Positions 60,883-64,000 of a stretch of DNA of 64,000 nucleotides are shown piece by piece. Positions within the stretch are counted from its first letter, which is position 1, and each line of letters opens with the position of its first letter. The position numbers and the translations under genes were made by a program. The notes under the pieces are model-generated. The model was not told the origin of the DNA. It worked only from the letters and a program-made list of their open reading frames with translations, and made no database searches. The stretch lies in assembly GCA_963717745.1 (NCBI GenBank), contig CAVQXJ010000007.1, positions 372,001 to 436,000 on the forward strand, written 5' to 3'. The DNA comes from JACCXG01 sp963717745. Its GTDB lineage: Bacteria; Acidobacteriota; Vicinamibacteria; Vicinamibacterales; 2-12-FULL-66-21.

Positions 60883-62172
60883 TCAGTAGCGGGAGGCGAT
60901 CCACCGCGCGACATAGTTGAAGAAATTCTTCGTGGCGTTGCCGAACTGTCCTTTCTGCGCCTCACAGTCGGTGCAGGGCCCGATGTTGTGCGTGGCCCCT
61001 TCGACGACGATGAAGTCCTTGTCGCGGCTGGCGGCCATTTCGTAGAGCTGCTCGTTGTCGCGGAGGCCGGTATTGCCGCCCATCGCCGCCACCAGCAGCG
61101 GGACGCCGATCTGGCCGACCGCGCACGGGGTCGAGGCGTTGCTCGAGCACCAGTCGATGCCGGTCATCGAGTTGGTCGAGCGGATGGCATTCGCGGTCAG
61201 GAAAGAGCGCAGCGTCAGCAGCCGGGCCCCCTCGAACCGCGCGTTCTGCTCCGGGCCCGGCACCGTGGGCGGGCGGGACGTCTTGACGATTTCGGTGACG
61301 ATCGTTCCGTTGTTCTTGAGGTGTTTGCGGGGTGCCGTGGTGGCGCTCGCCTCGGTGGGTTCGGCGAGGCGCGCGCCGGCGGCGCGGACGATCAGGAACA
61401 GATTGTCGTCGGGAAACGGTCCCGCCGTTCCCAGCCGATTGGCCTGATCGATGGCCGCGTCGAGCAGCCGGTTCATGCGCGCCGACTGCGCCGCGGCGTA
61501 TTGCTGTTTGAACTCCGGCGAGTAGGTCGACCCCTTCGGGTTGTAGCCGTTCACGGGATTGAAGGGATCGAGGGCCGGGTCGATGCCGGCAGGATCGCCT
61601 TCGGCCTTCACCGCGGGATTCAACCCCCGGAGCAGGCCGATCGGGTTGCCGAGCGAGGCGTCGACCAGGATCAGGCCGTCGGCTTTCGGCAGGTTCGCCA
61701 GACTGTCTCCGCATCGCGTCAGCCGCTCCGCGCTGTTGCAGTAGGCCGTGCCCTTTTCGGCGACCGCCTGATAGAAGCTGAGCGTCGCCGCGCCGCCGCT
61801 GTGTCCGAGCAGGATCACTTTGCGGACGCCACGCTCGCGGCGGAGGTACTCGACGCCGGTCTTGACGTCCTGCGCAATCACTTCCCAGATCACCGAGGCT
61901 TCGTTGTTGTCGAACCGCGAGTTCATCGTGAGCACGAGAAACCCGCGGCTGGCCAGCTCCCGGGCGGCGATGTGCCCGAGGTAGTTGTTGACGCGATGGA
62001 TCAGCAGCACCGCGACGTCGCGCTCGCGTGAGGGCTCGGGGCGGTAGAGCGCGCCTTTGACGGTGAAGGGATCGAACTGGACGTAAGTGGGTGGGATCTG
62101 GGCGGCCGCCCGGTGTGCCGACACTAGACATACCAATACTGTCAGGACGACAGAGAAGGCTCGGGCAGTCAT
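60883..62172 (-). CDS. Exported alpha/beta-hydrolase
   Basis: A 429-residue secreted hydrolase with signal peptide MTARAFSVVLTVLVCLVSA. VILLGHSGGAATLSFYQAV holds the nucleophilic Ser (GHSGG, near residue 124); IGVPLLVAAMGGNTGLRDNE is the usual region of the acid, and VEGATHNIGPCTDC the catalytic His. Several Cys residues near the end (CTDCEAQ, CSSNASTPC) may form disulfides. It resembles exported esterases, but the substrate is unknown. A 156-base divergent space separates it from the PKD lipoprotein gene. Confidence 0.87.
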   Translation of the reverse strand: MTARAFSVVLTVLVCLVSAHRAAAQIPPTYVQFDPFTVKGALYRPEPSRERDVAVLLIHRVNNYLGHIAARELASRGFLVLTMNSRFDNNEASVIWEVIAQDVKTGVEYLRRERGVRKVILLGHSGGAATLSFYQAVAEKGTAYCNSAERLTRCGDSLANLPKADGLILVDASLGNPIGLLRGLNPAVKAEGDPAGIDPALDPFNPVNGYNPKGSTYSPEFKQQYAAAQSARMNRLLDAAIDQANRLGTAGPFPDDNLFLIVRAAGARLAEPTEASATTAPRKHLKNNGTIVTEIVKTSRPPTVPGPEQNARFEGARLLTLRSFLTANAIRSTNSMTGIDWCSSNASTPCAVGQIGVPLLVAAMGGNTGLRDNEQLYEMAASRDKDFIVVEGATHNIGPCTDCEAQKGQFGNATKNFFNYVARWIASRY

Positions 62173-62315
62173 GAGCGCACTAATAGTGCCCTACACGCTG
62201 GCTGGCGCGCCATGCACTCAGGATTCAGGCTCTCTTTGGTCCACGTGGAGAGCTCGGGTGCTTTTTGGCCAGGAATTTACACTCATAAGCCCTGGTAGAG
62301 CTGGAGGGCCGCCCG

Positions 62316-62321
62316 TACAAT
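62316..62321 (+). promoter_or_regulatory. -10 box placed for a leaderless PKD-lipoprotein transcript
   Basis: TACAAT, six bases (CACTCA), then ATG at 62328. No ribosome site. Confidence 0.5.
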
Positions 62322-62327
62322 CACTCA

Positions 62328-63715
62328 ATGCGCTTTGCCCGCCGGATGCTCGTGTTTCTAGTCCTCGCGTCGGCGGGTTGCAGCGACGGTCCATCGACGC
62401 AGCCGACGCCTGTCCCTGAGACGCCATCCGCCGGACCAACGGCCGCGTTCACGCTGACCGTCGACAGCGCCGGCTCGCAGGAAGCGATCGCGGGCCTGTC
62501 GAATGTCACGGTCGACGCCAGCGCGTCCACCGGCGCAGGCATCCGCGTCGAGGTCGCGTTCGGTGATGGCGACACTGCGACGACGGCGGTCGCGCGGCAT
62601 GTCTACCGCGCGCCTGGATCCTTCACGATCACCGTGACGGTCACGGACGATGCAGGACGGAAGACCACGACCACGCGGCAACTGGTGGTCGCGTCGGCGC
62701 TCGGTCGCTGGGTCCACAGCGGCTTCATCACCGGCGCAACGAGGTCGAAGTCCGCACGCTGCTGCTGATGGCGCAGGACGGCCTGACCGTGCGCGGAGCG
62801 CTCACCAGGGATGGCAACCGTACGATCCCGGTGACCGGCACGCTCAACGAGGATCGCGCGGTCCGGCTGGTGCTCGAGGATGGATCCGAAGTGCTCGAAG
62901 GCCCGATCCCCTCGGTGTTCAGCACGCTGACGACCTGGCCGCTGACCTCGCGCGGTGGGTCGATCGATGGACAGCCGCTCGCATTTACTCGTGTCGCCGG
63001 GGAGGTGACGGGGGCGGCGCCGGACGCGGTGCTGGGCATGCGGTTCTTCAGCTTCGGCGCGCCGTTCGCCGTGAAGCAGATCAGCCCGGTGCTGTTCGAC
63101 GGCTCGAACTCGCGCGGCGAGGGGCTGAGCTACTACCTCGAGTTCGGTGATGGGCAGTCTGTGACGACGGCCAGTGCGACGCATCCGATGCAGAAGGAGG
63201 GCACCTACGTCGCGCGGCTCACGGTCGTGGATCGGTTCGGGCGGTCGGACGCGGAGAGTCGTGAGTTCCAGGCGTGGACGCTCGTCACCGCCGGCGGGTA
63301 CAACGAGTGGTCTGGCGGCATCTACAACGGACCCGCCACCCCTACCCCAGCGCACCTCGTCTTCCAAACGCAAGAAGGCACCAATGTGTCAGGGGTTCAA
63401 CGTCGATTCCCCAGTGGTGTCCGCGCAGATTTGCCGTTCACTGGAACCGTCAATGCCGACGGACAGGTGCGGCTTCAGTTCGCCGACCCGGCGGAGACGT
63501 TGACGGGCACGATGACGCTGCCGGGCTTCGGACGAGCTGGAGCAACAGTTAGAGCTGAGGTTTCATGGCGGTCCCTTCGACGGCCAGATGCTTCAGAGCC
63601 TACTGGCGAAAGGGGTACCGAACCCCTACTTCTTCACCTTCCACGGCTTGAACGCGTTGTCGTCCGTCGAGCCCCTCCATCGCGAACGCGACCGACGGGA
63701 AGTGGCGCGAGATGA
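62328..63715 (+). CDS. Lipoprotein with PKD-like domains (frameshifted; 3' end uncertain)
   Basis: An envelope protein. MRFARRMLVFLVLASAGCSD is a lipoprotein signal (Cys18). Two PKD-like beta domains follow: VEVAFGDGDTATTAV...APGSFTITVTVTDDAG and YYLEFGDGQSVTTASATHP...EGTYVARLTVVDRFGR. Between them one base is missing near 62738: adding a C in CACCGGCGCAACG joins the frames as FITGRNEVEVRTLLL. The last part (after about 63540) overlaps the opposite peroxidase gene and is probably out of frame, so the true stop is not certain. PKD domains usually support protein or carbohydrate contacts at the surface. Confidence 0.72.
63611..63628 (-). terminator. Short hairpin at the peroxidase stop codon
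   Basis: On the minus strand GGGGT pairs with ACCCC across a TCGGT loop, followed by TTTCG. It overlaps the last base of the stop codon. A weak terminator candidate. Confidence 0.4.
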
Positions 63716-64000
63716 TCGACTTCATCGTGTTCTCTTCCACCCAGTCGATCCCCTGCTTCGTGTAGATCTCCGGGCGATAGTCCTGCGACAGGAACCGGTC
63801 GCTCTTCAGCCGGCGCGACGCCATCAGCAGGAAGATGCGGAACGCGGTGTCGCTGAACCCCATGCCTTCGGGCAGCGGCTCCGCCATGCAGGCCGACCAT
63901 CGTGTCCACCATCTCGAGGTCGTTGTTGTAGACGCGCTTCATCTCCGCGGCCCACTCCGGCTTGTCGGTCAGCTCCTCGAAGCTCTTGACCGGCGCCTTG
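63628..64000 (-). CDS. Animal-type haem peroxidase, C-terminal end (partial, two frameshifts)
   Basis: The gene continues beyond the window. Its last about 120 residues read, over three frames, KRVYNNDLEMVDTMVGLH, AEPLPEGMGFSDTAFRIFLL, ASRRLKSDRFLSQDYRPEIY and NAFKPWKVKK, then TAG at 63628. The VD.MVG..AE..P.G..FSDTAFRIF and RRL..DRF pattern is that of the peroxidase/dioxygenase superfamily that includes myeloperoxidase and prostaglandin synthase. Extra single bases near 63893 (CATGGCGG) and 63668 (GACGGACG) break the frame. Haem ligands are outside the window. It converges on the PKD lipoprotein gene. Confidence 0.72.

Noticed and set aside
63588..63989. Plus-strand open frame at the right edge
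   Set aside because: It lies antisense to the haem-peroxidase C-terminus, whose motifs are clear; only its first codons could belong to the PKD lipoprotein after a frameshift.

Overview
This 64 kb window is high-GC chromosomal DNA packed with housekeeping genes. There are no phage, plasmid, IS or CRISPR genes. Gene content (yajC-secD-secF, a TalPgi-type glucose-6-phosphate isomerase, paired M16 peptidases, PQQ-propeller enzymes, a membrane pyrophosphatase, a TonB/ExbB/ExbD/ExbD cluster, Lgt/LspA lipoprotein processing) points to a diderm heterotroph. The class Vicinamibacteria of Acidobacteriota is my best guess, by inference only; no rRNA is present to confirm it.

Layout. 1-6.2 kb: nucleoside kinase end, a HEAT-repeat/cyclophilin lipoprotein, two unlisted 18- and 20-residue lysine-rich micro-genes, a TPR protein and ddl. 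6.4-12 kb: a tgt-yajC-secD-secF-uppP-DUF502 run. 12-18.6 kb: H+-pyrophosphatase, then tonB-exbB-exbD-exbD and a TPR lipoprotein. 18.8-26.9 kb: (p)ppGpp synthase/hydrolase, RidA, L28, a DksA-type zinc-finger protein, Lon and a NUDIX hydrolase, which together form a stress-response neighbourhood. 26.8-32 kb: an overlapping minus-strand run ileS-lspA-lgt-rluD-nudix. 32-39.4 kb: a secreted lectin-like protein, two M16 peptidases, a HAD hydrolase, a histone-H1-like basic protein, HIT, prmC and prfA. 39.4-47.8 kb: moaD/moaE, thiD, bioY, a methyltransferase, aspartase, class I fumarase and pgi. 48-56 kb: ErpA-type protein, a Fur-rubrerythrin fusion, PHP, a catalytically dead-looking ABC protein, DUF4399, HAD, a selenocysteine tRNA, cold-shock protein, a MocA-like enzyme and pssA. 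56-64 kb: a broken amino-acid permease, two PQQ-type propellers, a free TonB C-terminal domain protein, a secreted hydrolase, a PKD lipoprotein and a partial haem peroxidase.

The most unusual content is non-coding. Many intergenic spaces hold long imperfect palindromes whose arms are built from short near-tandem words. There are at least four unrelated word families: AAATCCCAAGCTCC, CGGAGCAACGGAG, CAGGAGGTCAGGAG and CCCGCGAA. Copies cluster by region, sit within a few bases of stop or start codons, and in places appear to have changed gene ends (moaD; a different palindrome in aspA). One family can form canonical G-quadruplexes; another is full of Shine-Dalgarno and anti-Shine-Dalgarno words. 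Several genes also show a -10 box exactly six bases before the start codon, which predicts leaderless mRNAs.

Reliability. At least nine genes, including essential ileS and prmC, carry single-base frameshifts that restore a perfect family match when corrected, and one has an in-frame TAG. This pattern fits uncorrected indel errors in a draft assembly better than real gene decay. Joined coordinates are given for such genes.
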